Part shown: one piece after another, positions 1 through 13,445 of the stretch
Layout of the letters: the number at the start of each line of letters is the position of its first letter
How positions within the stretch are numbered: the first letter of the stretch is position 1
DNA from: Epiperipatus broadwayi
Taxonomy: Eukaryota > Onychophora > Udeonychophora > Euonychophora > Peripatidae
Length of the DNA stretch: 64,000 nt
Direction: 5' to 3'
NCBI GenBank assembly: GCA_028023455.1
Contig: JAQFVV010006448.1
Location: forward strand, 1,207,431-1,271,430
Position numbers and translations under genes: made by a program
Notes under the pieces: generated by a model
Database searches by the model: none
Seen by the model: the letters and a program-made list of their open reading frames with translations, nothing else
Told to the model about the DNA's origin: nothing

Positions 1-1682
1 TTTTTTCATAATATTTAATGGTCAAAGTAATCATGTATTCAAACCTGACAATATTTGTAAAAATAATTGAAATTGCACACTATTTGAATGACATAGTTAT
101 TAGTATTTTTTACATCAAATATACCTTCATTATGAAATACTTGCAAATTAATTATTTTTGTATAATAATTGCCCTATTTAACAAAATTTAAGCAACAAAT
201 AATGCTACTTCTTTCATAGTCTCATCTCCAAATTGTTCTTTTGTTGATGTATGTGTGGAAAGACTAATTAAAAAAAAGATAATCAGTGTACTTTCTGTAA
301 AATATCCAAAGTGTATTACTGATCAACTTTAAAATGTTAACTCTATAATCAGAATAAAATATAAGGATATACTAATAAGACCAAACAATCACTTCTTGTC
401 TGTAATAAATATTGTCTTCACTGCATCAAAGATATTAGTGGACATGTTGTTGAACCTTATAAATGTAATTTATTTATTCAATTATCTTTAGTCTCATAGC
501 TGTGTAAAATAAAGACAGTCTGCCAAGTATACCTATAGTGTAAGTCTTGATAAACATGTATTTCAATGTATTATATCATCCTCTAAACTGATGCTATTTC
601 AAAGAAGTGGGCTTAGTATAAGCTCAATTTAATAAGATGGCTGGTAACTGGGTTTAATCTAACTTCAATAGTATTTTTGTTATTAATTTCTTCCTAGATG
701 TGGTCAGTATTGGATCTAATCTTTGCTAATTAAAATCACTATCACATCATAAAATTGCAGATATAGTATATACTTAAACTATATAAACATATGATCTAAA
801 TAATTGTATTTATATAATAAGTTTACATGCATGTTTTAATGTAAACAATGTAATGTCAAATATACACACAAGACAATGCTGATCATATTTAAGGATACTT
901 TATCTGGTACAGTGATAATGATGCTGTTTTATTTTTATATTTTAAATTCTTGGTAATTATTTTATTTTAGTTCTTGAACATTTCAACGTATCTCGGACAA
1001 TTTTTCACATGCATGCACACACAATCCGTACTTCAATGACCACTGTATTGTCTGGTTAAGCTATCTAATTTCTTATGTTGCATAAAAATCTACAACATTA
1101 TTAGATAACCTTTTGTTTAAATAATACTCTTTTAATTTTTTTATAACCATTAATATATTTGAAAAGAGATTCTTTTTTTTTTCTTTTTGAATATACATTT
1201 CAAACCAAATTAAATTTTAAACTAATTCCATAAAAATGATCAAAACTTTGTTTTACATTTTTTTTAAAATAAATAAATGTTAAGATAATTAAACTGCAAT
1301 ATTAAGTTGTTATTTTCAACTCCATTTAAAAAGAAAACAAACAACTATTTGCTTCTTCTAACATGTTTCAATCAAATTACATTATCTGGCATTGAAACCA
1401 ACATTCCGTCCAAAGTTAACTCAGCAGACTAATAAACGAATTTATTTTTACCTTCTCTTTGGCCGGCTTATTACTTATTTCTCTATTATACATTTTCTAC
1501 GGTTTTAAACTGGTGTTTCATATTTATTTAATTATATATATATATTCAGAGATCGTCAAATATGTGCTTAATATAAGTCTAAAATATAAACAGTTATCCT
1601 TTTAAAAATATTCGTATTATTAATATGCATATATTTATATATAACCATTCTCAAACATTTCTTAGCAGGAATTATGTCAGTT
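1..1682. other. AT-rich sequence without a recognisable gene
   Basis: I see no coding segment, RNA gene or clear repeat here, only scattered short A, T and TA runs. It reads as ordinary intergenic or intronic DNA. Confidence 0.6.
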
Positions 1683-2140
1683 AATAAACATCACATGATC
1701 ACCATTTCTTATGTTTGCTTATAATTGCCATTAAAACAGGCAGAACTCTCTCTATATATATTGCCACTGAGTACAAGCTTGAGTAATCAATGGATGCCAG
1801 AAAACTTGTGCATAAAATCTTCAGCTACTGCCTACTTATCCAATATCCCCAGACTAGTTTCTGGCTTAGCCTTGGATCTGAGAGCACGGCACCCAAATCT
1901 TAGGATCGAATGTAATATTACAGCACCTTTTATCTCTACTTAACTGCAAGTCTTAAACTGAAAACACTATAATCTTTTCAATCCAAGCTCATTAGGCTAC
2001 ATCGTCATATAGGCCTGAACTTTCTGGCATCTATTGATTACTTTAGCTTGCACTGAGTAGCACTATGTATAGAGAGTTTTGTTTGTTTAATAACAGTTAT
2101 AAGCAAGCATAAGAAATGGTGATCATTTGATGTTCATTGG
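1683..2140. repeat. Fold-back repeat, family B, copy 1
   Basis: The two ends are imperfect inverted copies: about 1,683-1,800 (containing AAAACAGGCAGAACTC and ATCAATGGATGCCAG) matches the reverse complement of about 2,024-2,140. The interior at 1,839-1,890, read on the minus strand, holds the stem II, GAAAC and GTC part of the family's hammerhead motif (see 2,257-2,311), but the upstream stem I and CTGATGA box are missing through a deletion, so this ribozyme is broken. I do not recognise a named transposon family. A short relative lies at 17,474-17,622. No transposase is encoded, so it would be non-autonomous. The 72-residue open frame inside is not a gene. Confidence 0.65.
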
Positions 2141-2149
2141 CTTAAAACC

Positions 2150-2432
2150 AATCCTGCCTAATGAGATAGTGGTGGCTATGATTATTAAAGAACCAAAGTC
2201 ATCAAAATGCTTGGATGGAAAATATTATAGAATTTTCAGTTTAAGAGCTCTCATAACCAAGGCTCCTCACTGATGAAGGCCACATGCCAGAAACTATTCT
2301 GGGGATATTGGATGAGTAGGCACTAGATGGGGATTTTATCTCAAGCCTTCTGGCATCCATTGATTATTCTAACTTGTATTGAGTGATCATACCTATAGAA
2401 TGTTTTGTCTGTTTTAATTATGTCAGTTGTTT
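2150..2432 (-). repeat. Family B repeat, second copy, inverted to the first
   Basis: This segment is largely the reverse complement of 1,733-1,885: it carries the GGGGATATTGGATGAGTAGG block, the CTTCTGGCATCCATTGATTA block, and ends near GTTTTGTCTGTTTTAAT, the mirror of the AAAACAGGC end of copy 1. Together the copies form a composite fold-back of about 750 bp. Unlike copy 1 it keeps a complete CTGATGA box. Confidence 0.6.
2257..2311 (+). ncRNA. Hammerhead-like ribozyme motif, family B (2.3 kb copy)
   Basis: Read 5' to 3': outer stem I CCAA (2,257-2,260), inner stem I TCCTCA (2,264-2,269), catalytic box CTGATGA (2,270-2,276), stem II GGC/GCC (2,278-2,280 with 2,286-2,288, loop CACAT), GAAA (2,290-2,293), a minimal stem III, then inner stem I TGGGGA (2,300-2,305) and outer stem I TTGG (2,308-2,311). 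This is the topology of a type I hammerhead, which cleaves its own RNA after a UH step. The expected GTC at the cleavage site is TTC here, so activity may be reduced. Two relatives (13,369-13,423 minus; 24,249-24,309 plus) keep the same fold with different bases in the stems. Confidence 0.65.
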
Positions 2433-2471
2433 ATTATGAGTTTTAAAATTCATACATGAATTTGTCTCAGA

Positions 2472-2473
<2 letters not shown>

Positions 2474-2539
<66 letters not shown>
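2474..2539. repeat. (TA)n(CA)n microsatellite
   Basis: About 55 bp of alternating TA followed by a short CA run. It lies just beyond the family B pair. Confidence 0.95.
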
Positions 2540-5500
2540 AGGTTAAATGTTATATATAACGTTTCTTGTGAGGCTTAGTTTTGTCTTCTATGGATTACAG
2601 TGTTGTTTAATCAAGTTATGGTGTAAATATTTTCTGGTTCATCATTACATTTTTCTAGTTGCAGTGAGAGTTTGACTTACTTATTTAAAATAGCCTTTTA
2701 ATTTAACAAATATATGTACCAAAATAAAAATTAGGCAGAAATAGCTTTTTTATCTTCTTATCCACTTTCACTAATGTCCAGCATCTAAGAATGAATAACA
2801 ACAGTTCTGAAAGCTAAAAGTTAAGAGTTAAATTTAAGAGAGATTTTCTAAAAAGATTCACACTTATGTACATTCTGAATGACCTTTCATTTTTTATAAT
2901 CTTAATGATGTCCTTTTTCAGAGATTTACATACCATTAATACCATTAACCTACATATTTTTACACTATTGTCTCAAGACTTAAAAATGCAATCTTAAAAT
3001 AAAAATAAATTTTAACCTTTTTAATCATTTTTATTTAAATTTAAATCAAAATGTATATTGAGTAGTACATGTTGGAGTGGATCCATATAGACCTCATATA
3101 GATGATAATAGTTGTGGTAGTTAAGTTAAATAATATACTGAAATTAATGGCCATAAGAATGATAAATTCAAAATAATATTTAAAAATTGTAAGCTAATTA
3201 TTTGTTTTTATACTGTGTAAGTATAATAAAAACTGCAAATAATTTTTTTTAATTATTTATTTAATTAAAAGTTAAAAATAAACCATTTATAATATTATAT
3301 TTTTAATAGCATTTCTGTTAAATAGGAAAATACATTTATATACATATATGTATAAAATAATGACAATTTAATAAAAGTTTGTTAAAAGATTGATGTTGAC
3401 AAACATTTCTACTATTGTCTGGCAAACAATTGGATAGGAAAACTTCTACCATAAAAAGTATCATTTGTCAGGTATAAAAAGGATAATCATTTGGTAAATG
3501 AGTTTTCTTTTTATTAACCAAAAGACTGTTTCTTACGAAGCTCCTCGTAGACATCTGACTTCACTCTAACTCTGCAGTTCTTATGCTAAAATATTCGTTT
3601 TACAGGCATTGAATAGATTTTTAAAAGTTCTGTAAGATGGTGACCTCTTCCGATTTATTTTACAAATAAAAAATAAAAAAAAACGCATTTAAACCTAAAC
3701 AAAGAAAGAACATGAGTTTTGATTGGTTCTTAGCATGCTCTCAGCCGAAAAAGACATTCTGATTGGCTGGAAAGAACAAAGAAACCGCCTGATCAAAGAA
3801 AATAAAGAAAAACGCTGAGATTTTCATTTCGAATATGATTTTAAAGTATTATAAAAGAATATTTTGAGAAATTACAAATTATTTTCGAGAGAATACTAAA
3901 AAAACAAAATTATTTTCGAAAAATATTGAAGATTTATGTAAAAATATTTAAGATTTAGTAAAAAGAAATATTTACTTTTCTATAACGTAAAAGTCGACCT
4001 TTTTGTTTATATTATAGCTTTTATGTTGCCGAAATTGAATATTTTAGAATAAATAAATAGCAATTTATTTTTGAAAGAACTTTCGTTCTCTTCATAACCT
4101 GAAAAATTAGTAATATACTTTTTATAAACATATCTGAGTTGAATTTAATATTATAGGCGAATATGTTTTAACAATAGGCTTTGTCTTCAGTTTGTGAGAT
4201 GGCCAATTAAAAGATTTGATTTTTACCTCATACAACCAATAATATAATTAGTGGTTAAAAGGTTAATAAAGATATGATCACAACAATGAATAAGTATATG
4301 AAAATTGGAAAAGTGTATCAGTAATATATAGTACTGATAAACTTCCACAAACACGAAAGTAAAACCTGTTATTGAGATGATTAATATAACCATAAAGAAT
4401 CATTCAAAACTACTCAAGTAAATTAATTATTCATTTTATGCAATTACTTTTTTTGATTGCAAATATATCCAAAATTAACTATTATTTATATTGGCATGTG
4501 CTTAAACTATATTACAAATATTTTAGTTATCCATTAAAAATATTTATGTTTACCCTGTCTATGAATAAGTGTGATAAAATCATTCTAAAGAAAGAACCCT
4601 CAATTTGGAATAAAATGTCATCTGTGCCAGATAAATGTATTCAAATCAATTTATACAAGAATGCTTATTTACATGTTTTTTTAAATGAGACTAAAGATTT
4701 CATCATTATATTTTTTTTCATTTTATTGGACAAATATAAGAAAAGCAATTATGTTTATTATATGTTAATTTAAAATATTTTAATTAATTTAAATATATAT
4801 ATATATATTTATTTTATGTAATATTTGTTGCTCACAGTTATTGTAATAATAAGAAAAATGAATTTGCACTTATTATTACATATTCATAATTTATAAATGA
4901 AGTCATCTTTTTTTGTAGATTAAGGTGAAAATATGTTCTATGACTGGAATGTATGCAACCTTACCATGATATTTCAGCAATAACATTTAATAGGGACATT
5001 TACTTATTTTATTCTACAAATTTCTTAATAGACTACTTTTACATATTGAGTTCTATGATTTAAAATTGTTAATTAACTAAATTTATATTTGCCAATATGA
5101 CTATATCACTTTTTTGTCCAACTTCCACATCTTCAATATCTTAGGATCACAGTTGTTTTATATTTTCAATCAACTAGAAATGTAGAACACAGTAATGAAA
5201 AATGTATGTGGAAGGTCGAGGGGGTGTGTATTATAATTGGACAATATGGTCCAACATTAACCCTGTGATGCTAATATGATATGCTATATATTGAAAGCAT
5301 ACTAAAGGCTAAATTTTAAAACATATACACTACCTTTTTTCTATAAATATCCAGAATATTTATGTGAATATACAAATATAATTGCAAATTAAAAATCAAT
5401 AACAATGATATAAAGAAATATGTTTTCATATTTTTACTGTCCTAAAATCACAAATGATGTTATCAAGAGAAACATCATCATTATTTTTTTATTATAAAAT

Positions 5501-5689
5501 ACCATCACATAAATTTTCAAATTAAAAATGATTAGCTGATTATAGAATTATAGTACTTTATATGCTACCTTAGTATACCTTTACAAAAATTTTAGTCTTC
5601 AAGGAACATAATATACCTATCATTATTACACTTTACTTTTATTATATACATATATATATATAATGATAAATAATATTTTAATAATGAAT
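2540..5689. other. AT-rich sequence without a recognisable gene
   Basis: The longest open frame is 111 codons at 4,438-4,773 (+), a low-complexity I/Y/F/K/L-rich translation with no motif I recognise. I do not consider it a gene. At 3,715-3,790 there are two GATTGG (inverted CCAAT) boxes about 40 bp apart in slightly less AT-rich DNA, which could be regulatory or chance. Confidence 0.5.
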
Positions 5690-5821
5690 AACTATAACGA
5701 CATGTGAAAATGTTACAAATCTATATAAATAATAAAAAAAAAGCTAACGAACTTGGCGCTAGAGGGCTTTTCAATTATTATTTAAATAGATTTGTAAAAT
5801 TTTTACATGTCGTTATAGTTA
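5690..5821. repeat. Short fold-back element of about 130 bp
   Basis: Arms of about 45 bp (5,690-5,734 and 5,776-5,821) are imperfect inverted copies. The outer end reads AACTATAACGACATGTGAAA and its mirror closes the element. The 40-bp centre contains ACTTGGCGCTAGAGGGC, more GC-rich than its surroundings. The form suits a small MITE-like element. I see no second copy in the window. Confidence 0.6.
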
Positions 5822-7724
5822 TATATATATAGTAATTCCTGTAACCTTTTTGTCTTAGTAAATGTGTATTATAATTTAAATCAGAAACAAAATATTGTTT
5901 AAGAATGTTTAATCCATTTATTAGATAGCATATGACATATTGAATAATGACTTTAAATCTCATTTATACATTTTTGCATTTCCAGTTTTTTATAATAAAG
6001 ATATCCAGTACTATACTCAATTAAGTGTGACTTCTAATCAATGAATAAATGAAATATTGTTTTCTTAATAAGATTTGTTTATAAATATTATTATGTAAAG
6101 AAACTAAAGTAAAATAATATATATATATTTTCTTATTCTCTTTCATAAATAAGAACTAAAATAAATGATAAACAAAAAGTAAAAAAAATAATAAAAACAA
6201 GGAAAATGCATTTCATAAGTGTATCATGATATTTAATAATAAAAAATAAGTTTAAATAAAGGAAAAATAGTAATGTGCTGTATTTATTTACATATATGTA
6301 TAAATGATATGTAAGTTAACAAAAAATAAAAGTTCTGTGCAAATAAACAAATATAGAAATAACATGTATAAATACAGATTTAATTGTCATACATATTTTA
6401 AATCTTAACTCTCCCATCATTAAATTATAATTTAAATCTGTATTAATTGCAGTATAAGCCCAAACATTCTTAATATTAATATTTCTCCTATGCCTCTTTT
6501 GAATCAAAACACAATCTAATTCAATTCCAATCACATTTCCTGCATTTCCCATATATAAATCATATTACTGAGATTTTTAATCAAAATAACCGTTATTATT
6601 ATTTTGTTTACATAAACTAATCTATCTTTCGATTTTGTCATTTCTTACTCTTAACCATACTCTTCTACAATTTTATAATGCTTCTTTTCTTACTACACTA
6701 TTTCTAGCAGTCTTTCAAAAAAAAAAAAATCACATTAAACTATTTCTGTATTTATTGCAACTACTTTTTACATTTGTTTGTATATAATTTGTATATTATT
6801 ATCATGCTAACTATATAATATATCTAAATGAAGAATAATCAGATTTCCTCAAACAATATTAGATTAGTTCCTGAATATTGTATTCTTTACAGTAATTTTA
6901 TATATTTATAAATTATATGTTTATTGCTAGCTCTGAAATAACTTTTTTATAATATTTTTTCTTTTTTTAATACTAGAAATCAATTCACCTTGTTTGGTAA
7001 ATTCCCAAGGTTTTTTTTTTCATCTTTAATAATAATATAATCTCTGGCTAGTTCATAATCACAATATTTTCTAATAAATACCTAAAAGTATGTTCAAATC
7101 CATGTTTGTTTCTTCAAAATCTAATATGTTCATTAAATTCACTTTTTTACAAACCAAATATATTATAACAAAATGATGTTAATAAGAAATAAATGTACTG
7201 TTAATTAATATTGGGATAATATATGCATTTTCAAATTGATTGCTTACCTGGAATCCAAATCTCTCTTTATGAGATAAAATGTCATCAATTAAAGCAAGCT
7301 TTTTCCTTATTTAAATATAGTAAACTTTACTTGTCATGAATGTCCTTTGCTAAAATGAAAGATCATTTTTACAGAAATACATTTAAATCCTTCTAAATGT
7401 ACTACATTTTCCCTTCTTATTGCTTTCAGTTTCAACATGGGCATAAATCCTAGCAAAATAGAACAATAACCTCACATATTATATTTATTTGTAATTAATT
7501 AATTATATACCATAAAGATGTTTACATATGTTTAAAGAGGAACAAAGTAAATAAGCTTTATTAATAACAATAATAAATTTATTAATAACAAATTTATATA
7601 TTAATATTATTATGCCATTAACATTACACACATGATATAATTACTTAAAGTTTGAAGAGATACATTTTCCAAACATATTGTTATTTAAATACAATTATCT
7701 TGTCTATAATGAATTTAATGTAAT
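5822..7724. other. AT-rich sequence without a recognisable gene
   Basis: Open frames such as 6,316-6,552 (-) have no recognisable domain and near-random AT-rich composition. No RNA gene or dispersed repeat was noticed. Confidence 0.55.
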
Positions 7725-8300
7725 TAGAAAGATATGAACTCAGACTTTCAAACTCTCTAATCTATCCACTCTATCTTATACAACTAATATACATGAGGAC
7801 ATAATATGAAAAAGACAAATGATCTCATATATATAAAATCAGAGCTCAGTTTATATTAATTATAGCAAATCTTCAAACTTTAATGGACAAGCTTCAATTT
7901 ACTCCATCATCCAACACTTCAGCTTTCCATACAATTGAAAATCTGATGAAGAAATGCCTAAATCCAGGCTTCAATCTTCTCCACAGTGAACAACAGTTTT
8001 GAGCAATTCATTATCATATTTTCAATTTATGGATGGTTGAAAAGTTGGAAAGTGGAGAAGATTGATGCCTGTCTATTGATGTTTGAATATTAGCTATCTC
8101 AATTTTACCTGAGCACTGATTATATATGTGTTTGGGAGATGATGATCTAGAGCAACTAATGAGTGCTGGTTTAAGACAAAATTTATATAAATTCGAGATC
8201 ATTTGCTTTTTCATATATATGTGATCATATGTATCAGTTGTATAAGATGAAGTGAATAGATGTGGGGAACTTTTAGACTTAGCTTAAATCCTCTCTAATT
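7725..8300. repeat. Fold-back repeat, family C, about 570 bp
   Basis: The whole segment is an imperfect palindrome. Outer arms (about 7,725-7,836 and 8,190-8,300) share GATCTCATATATAT and the GAACTCAGACTTTCAAACTC region. Inner arms at 7,966-7,984 and 8,052-8,070 share a 19-bp AGGCTTCAATCTTCTCCAC block. Related right halves occur at 12,962-13,135 (inverted) and 18,846-19,022. It has no coding capacity. A CTGATGA at 7,943 is not followed by GAAA at hammerhead spacing. Confidence 0.6.
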
Positions 8301-10468
8301 ACAATAATATTATTCCATATTTCATTAAAATAATCTGTATTAACATATTCTGGAATATTTATTTAACTTAATGCATTAGATTTTATTCACAAGATATTGA
8401 TATATTGTTGAATACGGTTTATTATTTATGGTTAAATATAAAGAAATATTTTATTATTTATTGAAGAGGGTAAATGAAAAAGGAAGGAATAAATATTTAT
8501 CTAAATTCGCTTATTAGCTCAACAAGTATTTCCCTTTTGTTCTCATTGAAGAATGGAAAAAAAATACAAGTGAATATTCATAAGAATAATTGACTTTTTT
8601 TTTTATAATATTCATAAATTAAAACCATTTTTTTAAATTGAATGAAATATCAGTTCTTAAAACAAATGAAATTTGTGTTTAATTTTATTATTTTTTGGAT
8701 AGTGATTCCAAAAATTAGTATATTATTATGTGAATATTTGACAAGATTATTTGTAAATTTCATATAGCTTATTGATTAGGGTAAATATTTATTGTTTTTT
8801 ATATATGTATTGTGATTTTAAATAATTAATTTCCTTTTAAACAAGCAATTTAACAGGTTTTCTTGTAGGTCCAGGCTTATAGTTTAGATTAACATATCAG
8901 TTAATTAAGCAAGCTTTTTTAAAGACAGTGATATTTCATCTTTGAGGAATTTCATAAGTTGAGATCAATGCTAATCATCATATAGATTATAAGAACATTA
9001 AGTTTGTAGCTTTGGTTGAAAATGTATTAAAAAGTACTTGCCAATTGATAGTTATCACTTTCTTATTCTTGTGATTGTTGCCCAATATAAGGATATAGTA
9101 GTAATATTATTGTCAAGCTATCAAATTATCCATTACATTTGACTTCAATCATCTTCTGTTTACCTATTATAATTCCATTTCTAGTAATATTACTTCAAAT
9201 ATCTGAAAACATATCTCATTTTTTTTGTAGATAAGCTACTGTCTAAAAAATATGTTTTCTAAAATCCAAAAGCTATTCTTCTCATTTTCCCAAAGTGTTG
9301 TTTAATAAACATTTAAAATATTTTAACCTTGTTTACTAAATGAGTTAATTACCCCCATTTTATTAAAACAATATATTTTATTTATTTATGAAAAAAAACT
9401 TACATTTAACAATATTTTTTATAGGTATATAATTTTCAAGCATGTACCTTTTAATAAAACCTCTAAAAATTCATGGTTTACTTTTAAAGTTTCAATCCTG
9501 TCTCTAATCCTTTGACATATATTTTAAAATGCATAATCCAAACTTTATTTTATATAATAAGTATTATTATTTACAGATAATATAATGTCATTTAGCAGTA
9601 TTTGCAAGCATAAATGTATATAAAATCTTGTGGAAGGCAACTATTCTTCACACATGCCATTATATAAAATTAGCACACATGTTTATAAATGTTTTAAAAT
9701 CATAGGTGGCCCACCTATATCTAGAGATTATTCTTTAACTAAATACATTTATTGACTGTTCTGGAATTTAGGGACTGATCTTTTTGCAATCTGATTTTTA
9801 AAATGAATTATTACTTGTCAATTTTATGAATAGCACATGTGCAAAAAGTAGGGGCATTCTACAATATGTCTTATATATCAATATTATTAATTATAATTTG
9901 TATATATAAATACTATATTTATGTATTTTAATGATGTTTTCAAATTAAAATTTTTACAAGAGTAGCAAATAGTTTCTTCCACTTTATCTCATATTACAGC
10001 ATTAATAAATGCTATGAATAAACCTACAAGCTACTGAAGGAATTCATACCATAATATTGTCTCTTATGTATAGGAGACACACACTTATGCATCATCTAAA
10101 GTGATATGATCTTTATTTTATTTGTAATTCTTTTGATATCCTAAAATCACAAAATGTTTTAAACTAAACTCACATTTATTGACCATGCTTTTATTTAGGG
10201 CCTGATCTTATTGGAAATATATTCTTAGTTTTTTATTTATTTTTAAGCCACACTGATTTGCCTAATCATAAACTATTTTAGATTTTATAAATGGTGTAAC
10301 TTCATTATCAAGTGTTACAATATATTATGTAAATGTTTAAAATTCATAAAATTGTTATATGCCTAACTAAATAAAAATAGAGGGATATATGTTTTTACAA
10401 AAATAAATGAATAAATATATCTAAAATAATCCCAGTGCATAACGCTATACTGAAATAAATATATACAC
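8301..10468. other. AT-rich sequence without a recognisable gene
   Basis: I find no open frame with a recognisable domain and no clear repeat family member in this stretch. Confidence 0.55.
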
Positions 10469-10668
10469 ATATTAAGCATTAAATCACCCCACATGTTTAA
10501 GAAATCCAGTACCACCCTCTGTGAACTAATATATAAATAGATTAGAGATAATATTTCAAAATAGCCAGCTATATTGAAATCCGATGTCTAATGTATTTAT
10601 ATATTAGTTCACATAGGGCGGTACTGGATTTCTTAACCATGTGGGGTGATTTAATGCTTAATAAATAT
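10469..10668. repeat. Fold-back element, family D, about 200 bp
   Basis: Arms 10,469-10,544 and 10,586-10,668 are near-perfect inverted copies. Both contain TTAAGCATTAAATCACCCCA, a GAAATCCAGTAC block and GTGAACTAATATATAAAT. The spacer is about 40 bp. A single arm recurs at 40,587-40,690. The layout suits a non-autonomous MITE-like element, and a (TA)n tract follows at once. Confidence 0.75.
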
Positions 10669-10671
10669 ATC

Positions 10672-10675
<4 letters not shown>

Positions 10676-10720
<45 letters not shown>
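10676..10720. repeat. (TA)n microsatellite
   Basis: About 45 bp of alternating TA directly following the family D fold-back. Confidence 0.95.
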
Positions 10721-10722
<2 letters not shown>

Positions 10723-12961
10723 AATTACAATAAAATCTTTTAACTTATCACCTAAATATTTATGCTAATTTCTACAAGTTATTTTTTTTAATTTTTGAAA
10801 TTCAATAAGGAAAATAAAGTGCATAAAAATACTTCAAGATCTGAAATTATATTTGTAAAAAAATGGATCTGAATGAAATGAAGATTTTTTTACCTTCCCA
10901 AGTAATCTGAGGATGTTTCAGATAGTCAGTTTGATTGGTTTAAGTCAGTCTAGAACTAGCCATAAAATTATTAATCAATAAATAAATTCTGCAGTCATAG
11001 GATGTCAGACTCTAAAGATTTAAACCACAGATCAAGCTCAATTTTATCATTTCCAGTGCTGTAATTTATCATAAATTCATGAGCAATAAATCCACTTGAG
11101 TATATTGTGGTAAATAAATGAGTATTCACCTATTTTTGGCTCAGTGATGATGGGAAAAGAAGAAAAACCATAAATTCTGACAAATCAACATTTTTAAATT
11201 TATTTTATTTTTCATTATTTCTTTATATAATGATATGAAATACATCCATTTTAGTTTTTACCAACATATAATAAGCTATAAAAATGAATATATTATTTGA
11301 AAGTATTAAGAAAGCTAAACAGTAATAAGATGAAGATACCAACAAAGCAAAAAAGGTTAAATATTGTACTATAATAAATTGAACTTTAAAATAATAATAA
11401 ACATATAAAGACAATTGTAACTGGAATAACGTTTGCTAGATTATAAAGCAAAATGAAATCTGCAAAGAATAATCATAAAAAATTTGAGGGTCTTACTTTA
11501 CAATAACTAAAGATAATTGTAGGCAAATAATATTATGGAGAAGAGTAATTGACAAGATTATAAATAATTTATATTTAACCCCCCTCCCCACACACCTCCT
11601 CACAAAATATATATATATAGTAAAAAATGTCAATATATATATATATAGTAAAAAATGTCAAGCAGTTTTATATACGTTTGAATCGCACATTAAATCTTAA
11701 TCACATCACATCTTATGGAAAAGGGATCCTTGAAATATTTTGCTTATGACTTTATTCATTTATTGAAGTATAAGAGAATAAAATAGTAGTTTATAAATAT
11801 ATATAAAACTACTTCTGCCAGTTCGCGTTTTCAACATCATATCTAACTCTGATAGTAAAGGGTTAATTAATGCAAACAAAAACTAAGAAAAACTTTTTTT
11901 ATTCTCTTGACAAATAACAAAGAACATTGCTGTAAAATTGAATAGACAATTAAAAATCAGAAATAATAACTATAAAATTTTAACTTAAAAGATAGATATA
12001 AAATTTTAAGAAAGAATTTCATTTAATAAGAAAAGATTAATCAATGTTTAATTATAAAAAAATATGGAAACGATTGTGTGAATTATTGTTTTTAATACAT
12101 GTAATTAATTATTATAATAATTTTAAACATTGATGTTAACTAAAAGATGGTAAAATCTTTTTTTATTGCATAATTAGAGGTTTGTTTGTTTTTTAAATCA
12201 AAAAGTGATTTTGGATTCTGAAACGTGTTTTCCAGCTGATTATTTAATGTATAAGTGTAATGTCAGTAGTTAAATTATAAAACAATTATGATATAAATAT
12301 TGTAAAAGTTTAATTTTTATTGTGAGAATGAAGTCATTAATATAATTATTTTTTATACCTATACAACTTACTCAAAATATTTTGTGCTTGTTTTAAACTA
12401 TTCCGCAAATAATATCAATATATTTGCATATAATTCTCTATTTACAATCCTTAAAATTCATTATAGGTTTTTATTATCAAGCAATAATCGCCATAAAATA
12501 TTTTTAATTTCTTAATAATTTCACAAAATCATTAATCTTTTCTTTTTAACCTTAAGTTTTTTTACAATTTTACATATCCTCCTTCTATGACTTCGCGCAG
12601 TGGATTTAAGTCCAAGGAAACAAGTAAATATTTTCAGATAACAGAGAGTTCTTAAGAAATTCACAGGATTATTTTTTTTAAAAATTGTTAATGCAAACTT
12701 TAAATTATTTCTCAATAAAGCGAAATTAGCTGCTCTTATCAAGAGAGAAAAACAAAAAAGGATAATCATACTACTTCTCCTTCAAATATTCACAAACTGA
12801 AAATTATTTTCTGAGTCATGTTTTATTCATCGTTATTTCTCTTTGGAGAAATGCTGCTAAAATATTTATCTTGTTTTAAACATGTGTACACATATTATAG
12901 TTCAAATATATTATAGTGCTAACTCCAATTTTATTTATATTATATATAAATTTCATATGTG
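10721..12961. other. AT-rich sequence without a recognisable gene
   Basis: A short tandem duplication lies at 11,606-11,662, where a (TA)n plus GTAAAAAATGTCA unit occurs twice. A C-rich CCCCCCTCCCC stretch lies at about 11,580. The 82-codon minus frame at 12,521-12,769 has no motif I recognise. Confidence 0.5.
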
Positions 12962-13135
12962 TAGGAATAAAGAAGATTTGAACACAGACTTTCAAGCTCC
13001 CTTCAGTTATTCACTCCATCTCATATAACACATAACCACACACATGTGAAAGAGATAAATGATCTTCATTATATGTATTTCGTGCTGAACTAGCACTCAT
13101 CTCCCATAAACAGTTCGTTTTTAACAAGTTAAAAA
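12962..13135 (-). repeat. Family C repeat, partial copy
   Basis: On the minus strand this matches the right half of the 18,846-19,022 copy: it shares the GAAAGTCTG block, the GATCATTT block and GAAATACATATAATG. On that strand a GTGC/GCAC hairpin (loop TAGTTCA) precedes GAAA, but the upstream catalytic box is lost in a deletion. Confidence 0.5.
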
Positions 13136-13349
13136 AGAACTTCACTACAGGGAAATAACTGCTTCAACTTAGCTGTATGCAGAGCTGTTAGTTTTACCTA
13201 TTTATTGTAGTATTAATAAAAATCAGTCACATGTCACATGACTTATATAGCTTGCAATACCAATATATAATATATAAAGAGCCTGCTAAAACTCTAAACA
13301 AGCTTATTTATTTTATTTTTTATGATAAATGCTACATTAGAAAATACCT

Positions 13350-13445
13350 GAAGTCTTTATCTATGATAGCCCCTATCCCCAGACTGCTTTCGAGATATGG
13401 CTCTCATCAGTGAGGAACAAGGCATTAGATTCAAAATACTAACTC
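13350..13445 (-). repeat. Family B repeat fragment carrying a hammerhead motif
   Basis: The minus strand shares CCTCACTGATGA and the CTGGGGATA block with the 2.3 kb copy. Outside the ribozyme I cannot follow the similarity far, so this is a fragment or a diverged copy. Confidence 0.55.
13369..13423 (-). ncRNA. Hammerhead-like ribozyme motif, family B (13.4 kb copy)
   Basis: Read on the minus strand: outer stem I GCCT with GGGC; inner stem I TCCTCA (13,116 region of the plus line at 13,411-13,416) with TGGGGA (13,376-13,381); CTGATGA (13,404-13,410); stem II GAG/CTC (13,101-region equivalents 13,401-13,403 and 13,392-13,394) with a 6-nt loop; GAAA (13,388-13,391); GC, A, then GTC at 13,382-13,384. 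All invariant hammerhead positions appear present. Stem II differs completely in sequence from the 2.3 kb copy (GGC/GCC) and the 24.3 kb copy (TGC/GCA) yet pairs in each, which argues for selection on the fold rather than chance similarity. It would be active only in minus-strand transcripts. Confidence 0.7.

Noticed and set aside
4438-4773. 111-codon frame, the longest outside repeats
   Set aside because: Low-complexity AT-driven composition, no recognisable domain, and no supporting promoter or splice context.
7943-7975. CTGATGA followed by a GCC/GGC hairpin, considered as a hammerhead
   Set aside because: No GAAA follows the hairpin and no stem I partner is apparent.
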